From: Faecalibacillus faecis
Lineage (GTDB): Bacteria > Bacillota_I > Bacilli_A > Erysipelotrichales > Coprobacillaceae
DNA: 64,000 bases
Assembly (NCBI RefSeq): GCF_003024675.1
Contig: NZ_PYLP01000002.1
Coordinates: 206,257 to 270,256 of the forward strand
Direction: 5' to 3'
Shown: positions 15,675 to 25,673 of the stretch, piece after piece
Layout: each line of letters starts with the position of its first letter
Position numbering within the stretch: position 1 is the first letter of the stretch
Position numbers and translations under genes: made by a program
The notes under the pieces: model-generated
Told to the model about the DNA's origin: nothing
What the model saw: the letters and a program-made list of their open reading frames with translations, nothing else
Database searches by the model: none

Positions 15675-17978
15675 TTAATCTGAAAAATAACCTAAAAAAG
15701 TGTCATACTTTCTTTTTTCTATGCTTTTATTTCCTTGAATAATAGATTTAAAATCGACAATAATTCTTTCTATTTCATCATGAGATTCGTCAATAAAATT
15801 AAGTAGTAAATAATCTACGTTTAATGTTTGAATCTGATCAAAATAAAAACGATGAGAATGAATAATGTAATTATTACAATAATTATCTGTTATAATTTTA
15901 AATTCTTTTGATTTACGATCAATCAATGAATAATGATGTTTTTTACACATTTGACAATTTTTTACTTTCTTTGAAAAATGATAATCAGAAATAATACAAT
16001 GTTTCATATTCATATTCTTGATTTGTGAATATCCCGTAAAGTAAATTTCTTTATCAATACAATAGTCTTGAATATCTTTTTTTGAAAGTTCATAAGGAAC
16101 AACAAAAGACTGATTAAATTCAATAGCTGTCAAATTGTTATTAACATTCATATGATATCCTAAAACAATTTCTTTATCTTTTATTTGATGAAGTGCTCCA
16201 AAGTCATTTACTTGTATTTTATTACACAAATGATAGTAATCAGAATTTAGAAATTCTTTAAATTGATTTTCATCATATAAAAATGGAACATAAGGCACAT
16301 ATTTGTCATTTTGGCCTTTATATTGATAAAATGGAACAAATACTTCTTTAACTTCACTTAAATCAATACCTTCTAATTGACAAAGATTATTTACTTGTAA
16401 AACAATTCCTTTTAAGGCATGTTTTTTTGATTGATATTTATGCAAATGAATATCTTTTCTTTCTCTTGTTTTATCAACAAGTGCTGTTTCCAATTTTGAA
16501 ATTGCTTCACGTCTTAAGTTATTAAGTTCTTTAATTGGAAAAGTTCCATTTTCAGGGAAATGAATACGAATTATATCTAAAGTAAAAGTTGTATTTCCTA
16601 ATTTAGATAATTGTTCTAAAATTCTTTCCTTTGATAACGGTGTTTTATAGGCTTCTTCGATGATTGCATCACTCTTAACAGTAACCTTCTCTTTTTTATA
16701 AGTTAAAGTTAGAGTAATTGGCGAATGAATCACACCATCTAGTGACATTTGAACAGGAAGTTTAACATGTTCTTGTTTTAAAAATTGCTCTGTTTGACTA
16801 ACAATCTTTGAATCAACAACTCTAAAAACATCTTGCATTTTTAAACGTGTATCTAATTCAATTGCAACTAGATCACCCTTTTTACCATGATTTACAAGTT
16901 TTCCCTTTTTGTATAGTTTTGTAATACTTCTTGTAAAATCATCTTTAGGAAAATAAATACGATCTCCTTGATAAAGTTCTTCTTCTAATAAAATTTGAAG
17001 AAGTTTTTTCTTTGGAGAATATTCAACCATTTTGCCTATTTTAACACCTTGGTTACCAGGTATTTTTTTAGCAAGTTCTAAAGAATTATTAAATAAAAAT
17101 CCTTTAGTGAATCCTCTATTGAAAACCTTTTTCATATTTAATATATCTGTTTCAACAGATTTTTTTTGTTTTAAAAAATAAGTATCAATCGCTTTTCTAT
17201 AAGCTTTTATAACTTCGCCAACATATTCTGGACGTTTCATACGCCCTTCTACTTTAAATGATTTTATACCTGCTTCAATAAGCTGATCAACATTTTCAAT
17301 ACTGCATAAATCTTTAGGAGATAAAAGATAACAATCATGTAAGGAAACAATTTTATTATCTTCTTTTAATTGATAAGGAAGTCGACAAGGTTGTCCACAT
17401 TCTCCTTTATTCCCACTACGTTTTGCAATCATTGAAGACATTAAACATTGTCCTGAATATGACATGCATAAAGCACCATGAACAAAAACTTCAATATCAA
17501 TATCACAATTATGACAAATTTCAGAAATTTCTTTGATAGACATTTCCCTAGCTAAAACAACGCGATCAACCTGTTGTTCTTCAAAGTATTTAACCCCTTC
17601 TAGGTTTCGTACACTAGCTTGCGTAGACATATGTATTTCAATATCAGGAAAATTATTTTTTATTAAATGAAATAGACCCATATCTTGAATAATTAAAGCA
17701 TCTACGTTGATTTCATATAAGTACTGAATATAAGATATAATATCTTCAATTTGTTGATTTGTATAAAGTGTATTAACTGTAACATATAATTTCACATTTC
17801 TAAGATGACAATAATTTACTGCTTGTTTCAAAGCCTCATAGTCAAAATTATGTGCAAAAGCTCGTGCACCAAATTTTTGGCCACCTAAATAAATGGCATT
17901 GGCTCCATTTTGAACAGCCGCTTTTAAAGCATCAAAACTTCCTGCAGGAGCTAGTAATTCTATATCTTCTTTTTTCAT
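15675..17978 (-). CDS. U32 family peptidase / RlhA-like protein
   Basis: 767 residues. The N-terminal TIM-barrel (about 1-330) starts LLAPAGSFDALKAAVQNGA and has the U32 signature EVFVHGALCMSYSGQCLMSS and Cys-rich GNKGECGQPCR; the C-terminal half includes the collagenase-like DUF3656 region and a late Cys cluster (CQMCKKH). Some U32 proteins are annotated as collagenases. E. coli RlhA, of similar build, is needed for hydroxylation of 23S rRNA C2501, and a ribosome role suits this operon. It begins 11 bases after mtnN and is the last gene of the yqeH operon. Confidence 0.85.
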   Translation of the reverse strand: MKKEDIELLAPAGSFDALKAAVQNGANAIYLGGQKFGARAFAHNFDYEALKQAVNYCHLRNVKLYVTVNTLYTNQQIEDIISYIQYLYEINVDALIIQDMGLFHLIKNNFPDIEIHMSTQASVRNLEGVKYFEEQQVDRVVLAREMSIKEISEICHNCDIDIEVFVHGALCMSYSGQCLMSSMIAKRSGNKGECGQPCRLPYQLKEDNKIVSLHDCYLLSPKDLCSIENVDQLIEAGIKSFKVEGRMKRPEYVGEVIKAYRKAIDTYFLKQKKSVETDILNMKKVFNRGFTKGFLFNNSLELAKKIPGNQGVKIGKMVEYSPKKKLLQILLEEELYQGDRIYFPKDDFTRSITKLYKKGKLVNHGKKGDLVAIELDTRLKMQDVFRVVDSKIVSQTEQFLKQEHVKLPVQMSLDGVIHSPITLTLTYKKEKVTVKSDAIIEEAYKTPLSKERILEQLSKLGNTTFTLDIIRIHFPENGTFPIKELNNLRREAISKLETALVDKTRERKDIHLHKYQSKKHALKGIVLQVNNLCQLEGIDLSEVKEVFVPFYQYKGQNDKYVPYVPFLYDENQFKEFLNSDYYHLCNKIQVNDFGALHQIKDKEIVLGYHMNVNNNLTAIEFNQSFVVPYELSKKDIQDYCIDKEIYFTGYSQIKNMNMKHCIISDYHFSKKVKNCQMCKKHHYSLIDRKSKEFKIITDNYCNNYIIHSHRFYFDQIQTLNVDYLLLNFIDESHDEIERIIVDFKSIIQGNKSIEKRKYDTFLGYFSD

Positions 17979-17989
17979 AAAGAGTATCC

Positions 17990-18676
17990 TTAATCTTTAA
18001 TAAGTTCAATACATAAACGTGCTGATTGCTCACTTGCTACTTTTAAATATTCGTCAAATTGAATAGACGAAGCCCCTTTACCAAAAACATCAGAAAGTGA
18101 GCGTGTAATGATAAATGGAATATTATATTTATAACATGTATGTCCTACAGATGCCGCTTCCATTTCACTACACAAAGCTTCTGGAAAATCATTCTTTATT
18201 TTAGACACCTGATTTTCTTGACTGATAAATTGATCTCCCGATACAATAAGACCAACATTTTCTTGAATACCCATACCATCTAAAATTTGAGATGCCTTTT
18301 TTACAAGTCCTTTATCTGCAGAAATAAAACGAGGTAAATCTGGTAATTCACCTTGTGGTCTTGCAAAAGCAGATAAATCAACATCATGATAGGCTACCGC
18401 ATTTGATACAACCACATCTCCAACATTTTGTTCTTGTTTTAATCCACCAGCAGAACCAATGTTAATAACATAATCAATGTCATAATTTGTAAGTAGAAGA
18501 GAAACGCAAATTGCTGAATTAACTTTACCAATTCCACCTTGTAAAATAACAACTTCTTTTCCTTCAATAATGCCTTCATAAAAAACAGTATCTAATAGTT
18601 TATTTTCTTTTGTTATTTCAGCTTTATTCAATAAAGCTGAAACTTCTTCTTGCATTGCACCAATTATTCCAATCAT
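17990..18676 (-). CDS. mtnN: 5'-methylthioadenosine/S-adenosylhomocysteine nucleosidase
   Basis: 228 residues, a standard length. It removes adenine from MTA and SAH, recycling products of SAM-dependent reactions. Family motifs: MIGIIGAMQEEV at the N-terminus, VINIGSAGGL, GDQFIS, and SEMEAASVGHTCY with the catalytic region SDVFGKGA. It sits directly after a SAM-dependent methyltransferase gene (three bases apart) in the same operon, fitting removal of that enzyme's product. Confidence 0.95.
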   Translation of the reverse strand: MIGIIGAMQEEVSALLNKAEITKENKLLDTVFYEGIIEGKEVVILQGGIGKVNSAICVSLLLTNYDIDYVINIGSAGGLKQEQNVGDVVVSNAVAYHDVDLSAFARPQGELPDLPRFISADKGLVKKASQILDGMGIQENVGLIVSGDQFISQENQVSKIKNDFPEALCSEMEAASVGHTCYKYNIPFIITRSLSDVFGKGASSIQFDEYLKVASEQSARLCIELIKD

Positions 18677-18679
18677 AGT

Positions 18680-19393
18680 TTATCCTTTCTTACAAACAAA
18701 AATATTTCTTTCACATTCTTCATTATATACGTTAAAATCACTATAAACTTCGATTTCTTTAAATCCTACTTTTTCAAGTAAATCACGATAAATTTCGATA
18801 TCAAAGGTTTTTTGTGAATGTTCTTCATAAACACGTTCTTGATTAACTTTATCAATGATTTCTACACTATGTTTGACAGACCCTTTTTCTAAATGATCAA
18901 CATGCCAATGAAAATAAAAATCTTCATCATCATTTTCTTCATCATAATTAGCTAAAATTTTTTCCATTTTATACATTGAATCAACATCAAAGATAAATGT
19001 ACCATCTTTTTTTAGGGCATCATATGTATTTTGGAAAACATTTTTAACATCTTTTAAATTTGTTACATAATTTAAAGAATCACATAAACATAAAATTAAA
19101 TCAAGCTTTGTATCAACAACAAAATCACACATATCAACACGTGAAAGCATAACATCTACTTTAAAATCAATACACTTATATTTAGCAACCTCGAGCATAT
19201 CTTTTGAAATATCTGTTGCACAAACATTTTTCCCTAAGTGTGCTAAACGAATTGCAATTTCTCCTGTTCCACAGCCAAGTTCTAAAACAGTTTGATATTT
19301 TTTTACATGTTTGTTGATAAACTGTATGTAATCATTATAAAACTCTTGATCCATCAAACTGTCATAGTAATAAGCAAAAGCTTCATAAGACAT
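18680..19393 (-). CDS. yqeM: Class I SAM-dependent methyltransferase YqeM
   Basis: 237 residues. A Rossmann methyltransferase core with motif I VLELGCGTGEIAIRLA, the acidic post-I segment CATDISKDML and DLILCLCDSLNYV. The gene start overlaps the rsfS stop by one base (TAATG), giving translational coupling. The order yqeH-yhbY-nadD/yqeK-rsfS-yqeM is conserved in Firmicutes. The substrate of YqeM is not established. Confidence 0.88.
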   Translation of the reverse strand: MSYEAFAYYYDSLMDQEFYNDYIQFINKHVKKYQTVLELGCGTGEIAIRLAHLGKNVCATDISKDMLEVAKYKCIDFKVDVMLSRVDMCDFVVDTKLDLILCLCDSLNYVTNLKDVKNVFQNTYDALKKDGTFIFDVDSMYKMEKILANYDEENDDEDFYFHWHVDHLEKGSVKHSVEIIDKVNQERVYEEHSQKTFDIEIYRDLLEKVGFKEIEVYSDFNVYNEECERNIFVCKKG

Positions 19394-19734
19394 TATAAAA
19401 TATCCTCAATCGAAATAACGGGTTTATCAGACCACAATTTTTCAATCCCGTAATTTTTTCTTTCTTCAGTATCAAATAAATGAACAATAATATCTCCATA
19501 ATCCATTAAAATCCATTTACTATTTTTTCTACCTTCGATATTTTTAACAAAATATCCTTCTTTATCACAAGCTTCTTCAATATGATCTTTTAAAGCTAAT
19601 AATAATCTTTCATTACTTGCACTTGCAATAACAAAATAATCACAAATTGGACTATCAATTGACATATCAATAACAGTAATATCATTTGCAAGTTTCTCAT
19701 CTAATACTTTAACAATAGTTTTTAATTTATTCAT
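19393..19734 (-). CDS. rsfS: Ribosomal silencing factor RsfS
   Basis: 113 residues from ATG at 19734, which has AAGGAG six bases upstream; a longer frame would start without one. RsfS binds ribosomal protein L14 and blocks subunit joining in slow growth. Family signature: ICDYFVIASASNERLLLALKD and WILMDYGDIIVHLFDTEERK with the typical YGIEKLW end. It overlaps the nadD/yqeK stop by 8 bases and the yqeM start by one. Confidence 0.93.
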   Translation of the reverse strand: MNKLKTIVKVLDEKLANDITVIDMSIDSPICDYFVIASASNERLLLALKDHIEEACDKEGYFVKNIEGRKNSKWILMDYGDIIVHLFDTEERKNYGIEKLWSDKPVISIEDIL

Positions 19735-20824
19735 TACAATCTCCTTTACAATACTTTTGATATACATCAAAAAAACATTCATCAATATCTCTATTTTTTT
19801 CTTTAGAAAAATTATAAAAATTAACTAATTCACCTTTAAATCCTTCTAAAATATCTTCTTTACATAAAGCAATTTGTTTGGAAGAATCATATCCCCTTAA
19901 AGGATCTAATTTATCCGCACAATAAACACACATATCAAGTTTAGACATTTCCATCGAAGCCGTTGTATGATTGGTAATTGCCTGCAAAATAGCTTCATCT
20001 TCAATATAAAAATCTTTCTTAGCTAAATAAGTAGAAAGCCATTGATGATAAATTGGTCTTGGTTTTAAGACAAATTGAGGATAGTATTCCTTCATTAAAT
20101 GCATTTCTTCATCACGATCCATTTCTTTAGCAATATCATGAAGCATTCCAGCAATATATGCCTTTGTTCCATCTACCCCATTACAGTTTGCAAATTTTCT
20201 TGCAAGTTTAGCTACGGAACAGGTATGATCAAAACGCTTTTTAGACATATATTTTCTTACAAAGTTTTCTAAATAGAGTCCATGTCGAAAAGCATACATA
20301 AGAACTTTTTTATCTACAACATTTCTTTTTCCTTTTTTCAAAGCGGTGCTCGATTCATCTGTTTCTTTTGTTTCAATGAATTTAAAATGATATGTATTTA
20401 TATTTTCATTTATTTGATAGCCAACTCTACCGAAAGCAACGAGTTGTACTTCTTGAGAAATTTCTTGAGCACACTTCCATTTGTCAAATTGACTTGCTTG
20501 ATCCATTCCCATAATAAAATAAAGTTCATCACTTGGATAAAGTTGTTTTAAAGTTTTAATTGTATCAATCGTATAATTTTTTTCATTTGTTGGATTATCA
20601 AGTTCAATACGAGATATTTCATATTGTTTGTTTCCTTCCATTGTCAAATGAATCATATCAATACGTTGTTTGTCATTAGCAACACAATCATCTTTCCAAG
20701 GGTTGTGCTTTGTTGGCATAATGAGCATCTTATCAAGATTTAATTTAGAAATTGTTTCATTAATAATACGTTTGTGTCCTAAATGGAAAGGATCAAACGA
20801 ACCACCAATAATTCCTATTTTCAT
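19727..20824 (-). CDS. nadD: NadD-YqeK fusion: nicotinate-nucleotide adenylyltransferase plus HD hydrolase
   Basis: 365 residues. Residues 1-190 are NadD, with GGSFDPFHLGH (nucleotide-binding HxGH) and a late SSTALKKG; NadD makes deamido-NAD. Residues about 192-365 are a YqeK HD domain with metal ligands His200 and His229-Asp230 (LHDIAKEM); YqeK hydrolyses diadenosine tetraphosphate. In Bacillus these are two adjacent genes; fusion is known in Mollicutes/Erysipelotrichia relatives. It overlaps yhbY by 4 bases and rsfS by 8. No frameshift is needed, so the fusion looks genuine. Confidence 0.93.
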   Translation of the reverse strand: MKIGIIGGSFDPFHLGHKRIINETISKLNLDKMLIMPTKHNPWKDDCVANDKQRIDMIHLTMEGNKQYEISRIELDNPTNEKNYTIDTIKTLKQLYPSDELYFIMGMDQASQFDKWKCAQEISQEVQLVAFGRVGYQINENINTYHFKFIETKETDESSTALKKGKRNVVDKKVLMYAFRHGLYLENFVRKYMSKKRFDHTCSVAKLARKFANCNGVDGTKAYIAGMLHDIAKEMDRDEEMHLMKEYYPQFVLKPRPIYHQWLSTYLAKKDFYIEDEAILQAITNHTTASMEMSKLDMCVYCADKLDPLRGYDSSKQIALCKEDILEGFKGELVNFYNFSKEKNRDIDECFFDVYQKYCKGDCNE

Positions 20825-21108
20825 GGTAAACGATAAATTTCCTTTTCACTTTCACGATATAAAATAATTGTGCGCCCTAAAATTTGGACAATTTCTGCAT
20901 CAAGTTTTAAAGATAACTCACTAGCAATTTCATTTTTATCCTGTTGACAACTTTCTAAAATTTTTACCTTTATAAGTTCTCTTGATTCAAGTGCTTCATC
21001 AATTCCAATAATTTGTGTTTCATGAAGACCATCTTTTCCAATTTGGAAAATAGCATTTAAATGATGTGCTTCATGTCTTAAAAATCTTTTTTGTTTTCCT
21101 GTTAACAT
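20821..21108 (-). CDS. yhbY: YhbY/CRM-domain RNA-binding protein (50S assembly)
   Basis: 95 residues, one CRM domain: LTGKQKRFLRHEAHHLNAIFQIGKDG with the GxxG-like loop, and LVQILGRTIILYRES-like strand at the end. Homologues bind pre-50S particles. It lies 12 bases downstream of the yqeH GTPase gene and overlaps nadD/yqeK by 4 bases (ATGA), the conserved Firmicute order. Confidence 0.93.
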   Translation of the reverse strand: MLTGKQKRFLRHEAHHLNAIFQIGKDGLHETQIIGIDEALESRELIKVKILESCQQDKNEIASELSLKLDAEIVQILGRTIILYRESEKEIYRLP

Positions 21109-21120
21109 TTCTTATCTCCT

Positions 21121-22215
21121 TTATATTAATGCTTCTCTTATAAAGACACCAACATTTTCTGGTGTTTTTACTTCTATAATTGCATCAGGACAATTCATCG
21201 TTACAAAACCAAGCCCTGATATAACAATATCGACTTTTCCTTTTGGTAATTTAAATTGATATGTTTTAAAAGATTGAATATTTCTTTTTTCTTTTGGTTC
21301 CGGTTTTAATGTCATATGACGATTATATAATTCATCTGCTTTTTCTAATTTCGTACGATGAATTTGTAATCTTCGATGGAAATAACATACTAAAGATGTT
21401 CTTTCACCCGTTATAAAATCAAGACGAGCCAAACCACCAAAATAAAGAGTTTGTTGGCTATTTAACTGATAATTCACCGGTCTTAATTCACTTTGTGGTA
21501 AAATGTTTTGTAATTCTTTTTCATCAACAATATGAGCTATTTGATGTCTATTAACAATTCCTGGACTATCATAAATAGAAGAATGTTCATCTAAGGGAAT
21601 TTCAATTAAATCTAATGTTGTACCTGGAAACTCACTTGTTGTAATTAAATTTTCGTTTTCATTACTATAAGCTTTTAATAAAGCGTTGATGAGTGATGAT
21701 TTTCCAACATTTGTAGCACCTACAACATAAACATCTCGTCCTTTACGATATTGATCAATCATCGCCATCAATTCATCTAAATGATAATTCTTCTTACCAC
21801 TTGTAAGCAATACATCGACAGGTTTAATCCCTTCTAATTTAAGTTGTCTACGTAGCCAATGAATGATTTTTGTATCTTTGATTGATTTTGGAAGAATATC
21901 TCTTTTATTTCCAATCACTAACAAATCATTATAATTAACATGTCTTGCTAGTCCTTGAATTAAACTTCCATTATAATCAAATAAATCTACCATATAAACA
22001 ACTAAACAATCTCGTTCACCTATTTTATTTAAAATTTCTAAAAAATCATCATCTGTTAAATTTGTTTCTTGTAATTGATGATAATTCTTTAACTTAAAAC
22101 ATCTTTTACATAAAACTTCGTTTCTACTTAAAGCGTTTTTAGGGACATACCCTACTTTTTTTTCATCATCACTTTGAATGATTGCTCCACAGCCATAGCA
22201 TCTTAATTCTTCCAT
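21121..22215 (-). CDS. yqeH: Ribosome biogenesis GTPase YqeH
   Basis: 364 residues from ATG at 22215 with AGAGAGG before it. An N-terminal zinc finger (CYGCGAI and VLCKRCFK) precedes a circularly permuted GTPase with motifs in G4-G5-G1-G2-G3 order: GNKRDILPK, then GATNVGKSSLIN, then DSPGIVNRHQ. YqeH functions in 30S assembly. It is the first gene of the leftward operon and diverges from sigK. Confidence 0.93.
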   Translation of the reverse strand: MEELRCYGCGAIIQSDDEKKVGYVPKNALSRNEVLCKRCFKLKNYHQLQETNLTDDDFLEILNKIGERDCLVVYMVDLFDYNGSLIQGLARHVNYNDLLVIGNKRDILPKSIKDTKIIHWLRRQLKLEGIKPVDVLLTSGKKNYHLDELMAMIDQYRKGRDVYVVGATNVGKSSLINALLKAYSNENENLITTSEFPGTTLDLIEIPLDEHSSIYDSPGIVNRHQIAHIVDEKELQNILPQSELRPVNYQLNSQQTLYFGGLARLDFITGERTSLVCYFHRRLQIHRTKLEKADELYNRHMTLKPEPKEKRNIQSFKTYQFKLPKGKVDIVISGLGFVTMNCPDAIIEVKTPENVGVFIREALI

Positions 22216-22349
22216 AAAATACCTCTCTTTTTCACATAACAATTGTACCCTATTATACTTGATTTTTAAAGAAAAGTTAAGCAAAACAAACAATAAATTT
22301 ATTTATCATTTTTTGTATTATTTTGCATTAAATATAGAGAGGTGATTTT

Positions 22350-23042
22350 GTGTTTTCTTTACTTTTAGCACTCTTAAACAACGCCTATTTTATTTCCTAT
22401 ATAAAATCAAAAACTTTTGATTTACCCCTTAGCGCAAAAGAAGAACGATTTTATTTAGAAAAGAAAGAACAAGGCGATAAAAACGCAAGAGATTTGCTTA
22501 TTGAAAAAAATTTAAGGCTTGTTGCACATATTGCTAAAAAATATAATAACAATAAAGATTTACAAGAAGATTTAATTTCAATTGGAACGATTGGCTTAAT
22601 AAAAGCTATTGACAGCTATTCTCTTGATAAAAAAACAAAACTTGCTACTTATGCATCAAAATGTATTGAAAATGAAATACTTATGCATTTAAGAAAGAAT
22701 AAAAAACTAAACTTAGAAGTTTCTTTAAATGAAGTGATTGGTGTAGACCGCGATGGCAGTGAAATCGTCTTAGAAGAATTAATTGATAACAAAGAAAAAC
22801 CTATTATTGATCAAATTTATCAAAAAGATAATATCGATACCTTTTTAAATATTTTTCATATATTGACTCCAAAAGAACAAGATATTCTTTCTAAACGTTA
22901 CGGCTTAAATAATTATGATAAAATGACGCAAAATGAGATTGCAAGAGAATATCATATCTCTAGATCCTATGTTTCTCGTATTGAAAAAAAAGCACTTATT
23001 AAATTATTAAAATGTTATATAAATAAAGAAAAAGACGATTAA
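22350..23042 (+). CDS. sigK: Sporulation sigma factor sigma-K (pro-sigma-K)
   Basis: 230 residues from a GTG start with GAGGTGATTTT just upstream. The first 20 residues (FSLLLALLNNAYFISYI) form a hydrophobic pro-sequence like that removed by SpoIVFB in Bacillus. Region 2 is clear (NLRLVAHIAKKY, DLISIGTIGLIKAI, LATYASKCIENEILM) and so is region 4 (TQNEIAREYHISRSYVSRIE). Sigma-K drives late mother-cell genes. The gene is continuous, so no skin-type element interrupts it here. Confidence 0.9.
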   Translation: MFSLLLALLNNAYFISYIKSKTFDLPLSAKEERFYLEKKEQGDKNARDLLIEKNLRLVAHIAKKYNNNKDLQEDLISIGTIGLIKAIDSYSLDKKTKLATYASKCIENEILMHLRKNKKLNLEVSLNEVIGVDRDGSEIVLEELIDNKEKPIIDQIYQKDNIDTFLNIFHILTPKEQDILSKRYGLNNYDKMTQNEIAREYHISRSYVSRIEKKALIKLLKCYINKEKDD

Positions 23043-23051
23043 CGTCTTTTT
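23029..23051. terminator. Bidirectional terminator between sigK and parC
   Basis: AAAAAGACG/CGTCTTTTT. The sigK stop codon lies in the loop. Confidence 0.75.
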
Positions 23052-25664
23052 CTAAAAGTTATCATCTTTTAAAATATCTTCTAAACTAATTTTTTCATAC
23101 TTAGTATTTGTTTCTTTTTTGATAGATGTCTTATGATTCTTTGGTACTTCTATTTCTTGAATATCATAATCATCTAATAATGTTTTTTCTTTGACTTCTT
23201 TTACTTCTAATACTTCTTCAGATTTATTTTCTTTTAAAGTATCATAATCACTTGTTGAATAAGAATGGTCTTTTAAAACACATAGAATATGTTCACCCTT
23301 TTTCAATTTGATAAAAGATGAAAATCTTGATTCTAAAGTAGCGTAATTAAAATCAGTTGCTTTTAAATCATATGTTTCTTGATCTGTATAAACTTTGGCT
23401 TCATCTTTATTTGTCATAATAAGCGCACTATGAACATAGATTGTTTTTGTTTTCAAGTTCTTATAAAGTGTTATACCTTTTGTAGTACGTTTACATGCCG
23501 GTACATCACTTAGTTTTAATCTTTTCATTTGACCATCTTCACTAAAAAGCATGATTGAGTAGGTTTCCATTGGATTGAAAGTCTCTACTGATTGAATAGT
23601 ATCATCTTTTAAATTTAAAGCTTTAATTCCCGCTGCTTTTAAACCAATAACAGAAACTTCTTTTTCGCTATATAATCCACCATAACCAGCACGTGTTGCA
23701 ATAAAGATTCCTTGATGATCATCCGTAAGCTTCGCACTTACAATTTCGTCGTTATCTTTTACTTTCATACACATAATTGATTTTGAATAACGTGTTACTT
23801 CGAAATCTTTTAAAAGTGTTCTTTTAATTTGACCATTTTTAGTAGCTAATAAAACATATAATGGAAGATTAAAGTCTTTTACTAAAATAGTTGAAATAAT
23901 CTTTTCATCTGAATTAACTTTAACTAAATAGCTCACATGTTTACCAAGATCTTTCCATTTAAATTCTTCAATCTTATGAACAGGTACAAATAAATAATTT
24001 CCTTTATTTGTAAAAAGCAATAAATGACTTAGTGTATTTGCTTTATAGAGTGAAATTAAAATATCATCATCTTTTTTACCAAATGGTATATTTGTACTGG
24101 CATTGATTGAGCGTTGAGAAATACGTTTAATATAACCATCTCTTGTAATAGAAACGTAAATATCTTCAGAAATGATCATTGCTTTTTCATCAATTTTTAC
24201 TTCACTTACTTTTTCCTTGATTTGTGTTAATCGAGGCATTGGATATTTTTGTTTGATTTCTCTTAATCTTTTAATAATAACATTTCTTAAAACATCATCA
24301 CTATCTAATATTTCATTAAGTTCATGAATACGTTTTTCAAGTTCCGCCTTTTCTTCTTGTAATGAAACAATATCTGTATTTGTTAAACGATAAAGTTGTA
24401 ACATAACAATAGCTTCTGCTTGTTTTTCAGAAAATTGATATTCTAAAATTAAATTCTTTTTGGCATCCGCCTTATCTTTTGAACTTCTAATTGTTTTTAC
24501 AACATCATCTAAAATAGAAATAGCTTTAATAAGTCCATCAACAATGTGTAAACGTTCATTGGCTTTACTTAAATCATAAAGACTAGCTCTTGTAACAACA
24601 TCAATTTGATGGTCAATGTAACCATCTAAAATATCAACAATTCCCATTAAAACAGGGCGTTTATCTTTAATAGCCACCATATTGTAATTATAATTTTTTT
24701 GAAGATCGGTATTTTTATAAAAATAATTGAGTGTATTTTGAACATTTACAGTTTTCTTTAAATCAATAACAACACGTAATCCTTCTCTATCTGATTCATC
24801 TCTTACTTCTAAGATGCCATCGATATTTTTATTAAAACGAATTTCATCAATTTTACGAACAAGTTCTGCTTTATTCACTTCATAAGGAATTTCAGTAACT
24901 ACAATCTGATTCATATTCTTTTGTTCAACAATTTCTGTTTTCGCGCGAACAATAACTTTTCCTTTACCTTTTTCAAAAGCATTTCTAATTCCGTCAATAC
25001 CCTCGACAATTGCTCCTGTAGGAAAATCAGGTCCTTTGATAAATTCCATTAATTTATCAAGAGAACAATGAGGATATTTAATACGATGAATCGTTGCATC
25101 TATGACTTCTTGTAAATTGTGTGGTGGTATATCTGTAGCATACCCTGCTGAAATACCAGTAGAGCCATTAACTAATAAGTTAGGATAAGCAGCTGGTAAC
25201 ACTGTAGGTTCATATTCGGTATCATCAAAGTTTAAAGACATTAAAACAGTATCTTTATCTAAATCTCTTAATAATTCACTTGCAATAGGTGATAATCTCG
25301 CTTCTGTATAACGCATTGCAGCAGCTGGGTCATTATCAATCGAACCATTATTTCCTTGCATATCAATAAGTGGTGCACGAATTTTCCATTCTTGTGAAAG
25401 ACGCACCATCGCATCATATACAGAAATATCTCCATGAGGATGATAGTTACCAATAACATTTCCAACTGTTTTTGCGGATTTACGATAAGGTTTGTTATAA
25501 GTATTTCCTTCTTTGTTCATGGAATATAATATTCTTCGTTGTACTGGTTTTAAACCATCTCGCACATCAGGAAGTGCACGTTCTTGTATAATGTATTTTG
25601 AATATTTTCCAAAGCGGTCTCCCATAATCGCTTCTAAATTCATTACAATTTTTTTATCGCTCAT
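23052..25664 (-). CDS. parC: DNA topoisomerase IV subunit A
   Basis: 870 residues. The breakage-reunion domain has the QRDR-bearing helix (YHPHGDISVYDAMV) and the catalytic tyrosine in AMRYTEARL; the C-terminal half is a beta-pinwheel with repeats such as FTNKGNYLFV and ATKNGQIKRT. Topo IV decatenates chromosomes. Residue 80 is Ile, where most Gram-positive ParC/GrlA have Ser, and 84 is Asp. It starts 7 bases after the parE stop with AGGAGG overlapping that stop. Assignment as ParC rather than GyrA follows from pairing with ParE and the pinwheel lacking a clear GyrA box. Confidence 0.92.
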   Translation of the reverse strand: MSDKKIVMNLEAIMGDRFGKYSKYIIQERALPDVRDGLKPVQRRILYSMNKEGNTYNKPYRKSAKTVGNVIGNYHPHGDISVYDAMVRLSQEWKIRAPLIDMQGNNGSIDNDPAAAMRYTEARLSPIASELLRDLDKDTVLMSLNFDDTEYEPTVLPAAYPNLLVNGSTGISAGYATDIPPHNLQEVIDATIHRIKYPHCSLDKLMEFIKGPDFPTGAIVEGIDGIRNAFEKGKGKVIVRAKTEIVEQKNMNQIVVTEIPYEVNKAELVRKIDEIRFNKNIDGILEVRDESDREGLRVVIDLKKTVNVQNTLNYFYKNTDLQKNYNYNMVAIKDKRPVLMGIVDILDGYIDHQIDVVTRASLYDLSKANERLHIVDGLIKAISILDDVVKTIRSSKDKADAKKNLILEYQFSEKQAEAIVMLQLYRLTNTDIVSLQEEKAELEKRIHELNEILDSDDVLRNVIIKRLREIKQKYPMPRLTQIKEKVSEVKIDEKAMIISEDIYVSITRDGYIKRISQRSINASTNIPFGKKDDDILISLYKANTLSHLLLFTNKGNYLFVPVHKIEEFKWKDLGKHVSYLVKVNSDEKIISTILVKDFNLPLYVLLATKNGQIKRTLLKDFEVTRYSKSIMCMKVKDNDEIVSAKLTDDHQGIFIATRAGYGGLYSEKEVSVIGLKAAGIKALNLKDDTIQSVETFNPMETYSIMLFSEDGQMKRLKLSDVPACKRTTKGITLYKNLKTKTIYVHSALIMTNKDEAKVYTDQETYDLKATDFNYATLESRFSSFIKLKKGEHILCVLKDHSYSTSDYDTLKENKSEEVLEVKEVKEKTLLDDYDIQEIEVPKNHKTSIKKETNTKYEKISLEDILKDDNF

Positions 25665-25673
25665 GCTAACCTC

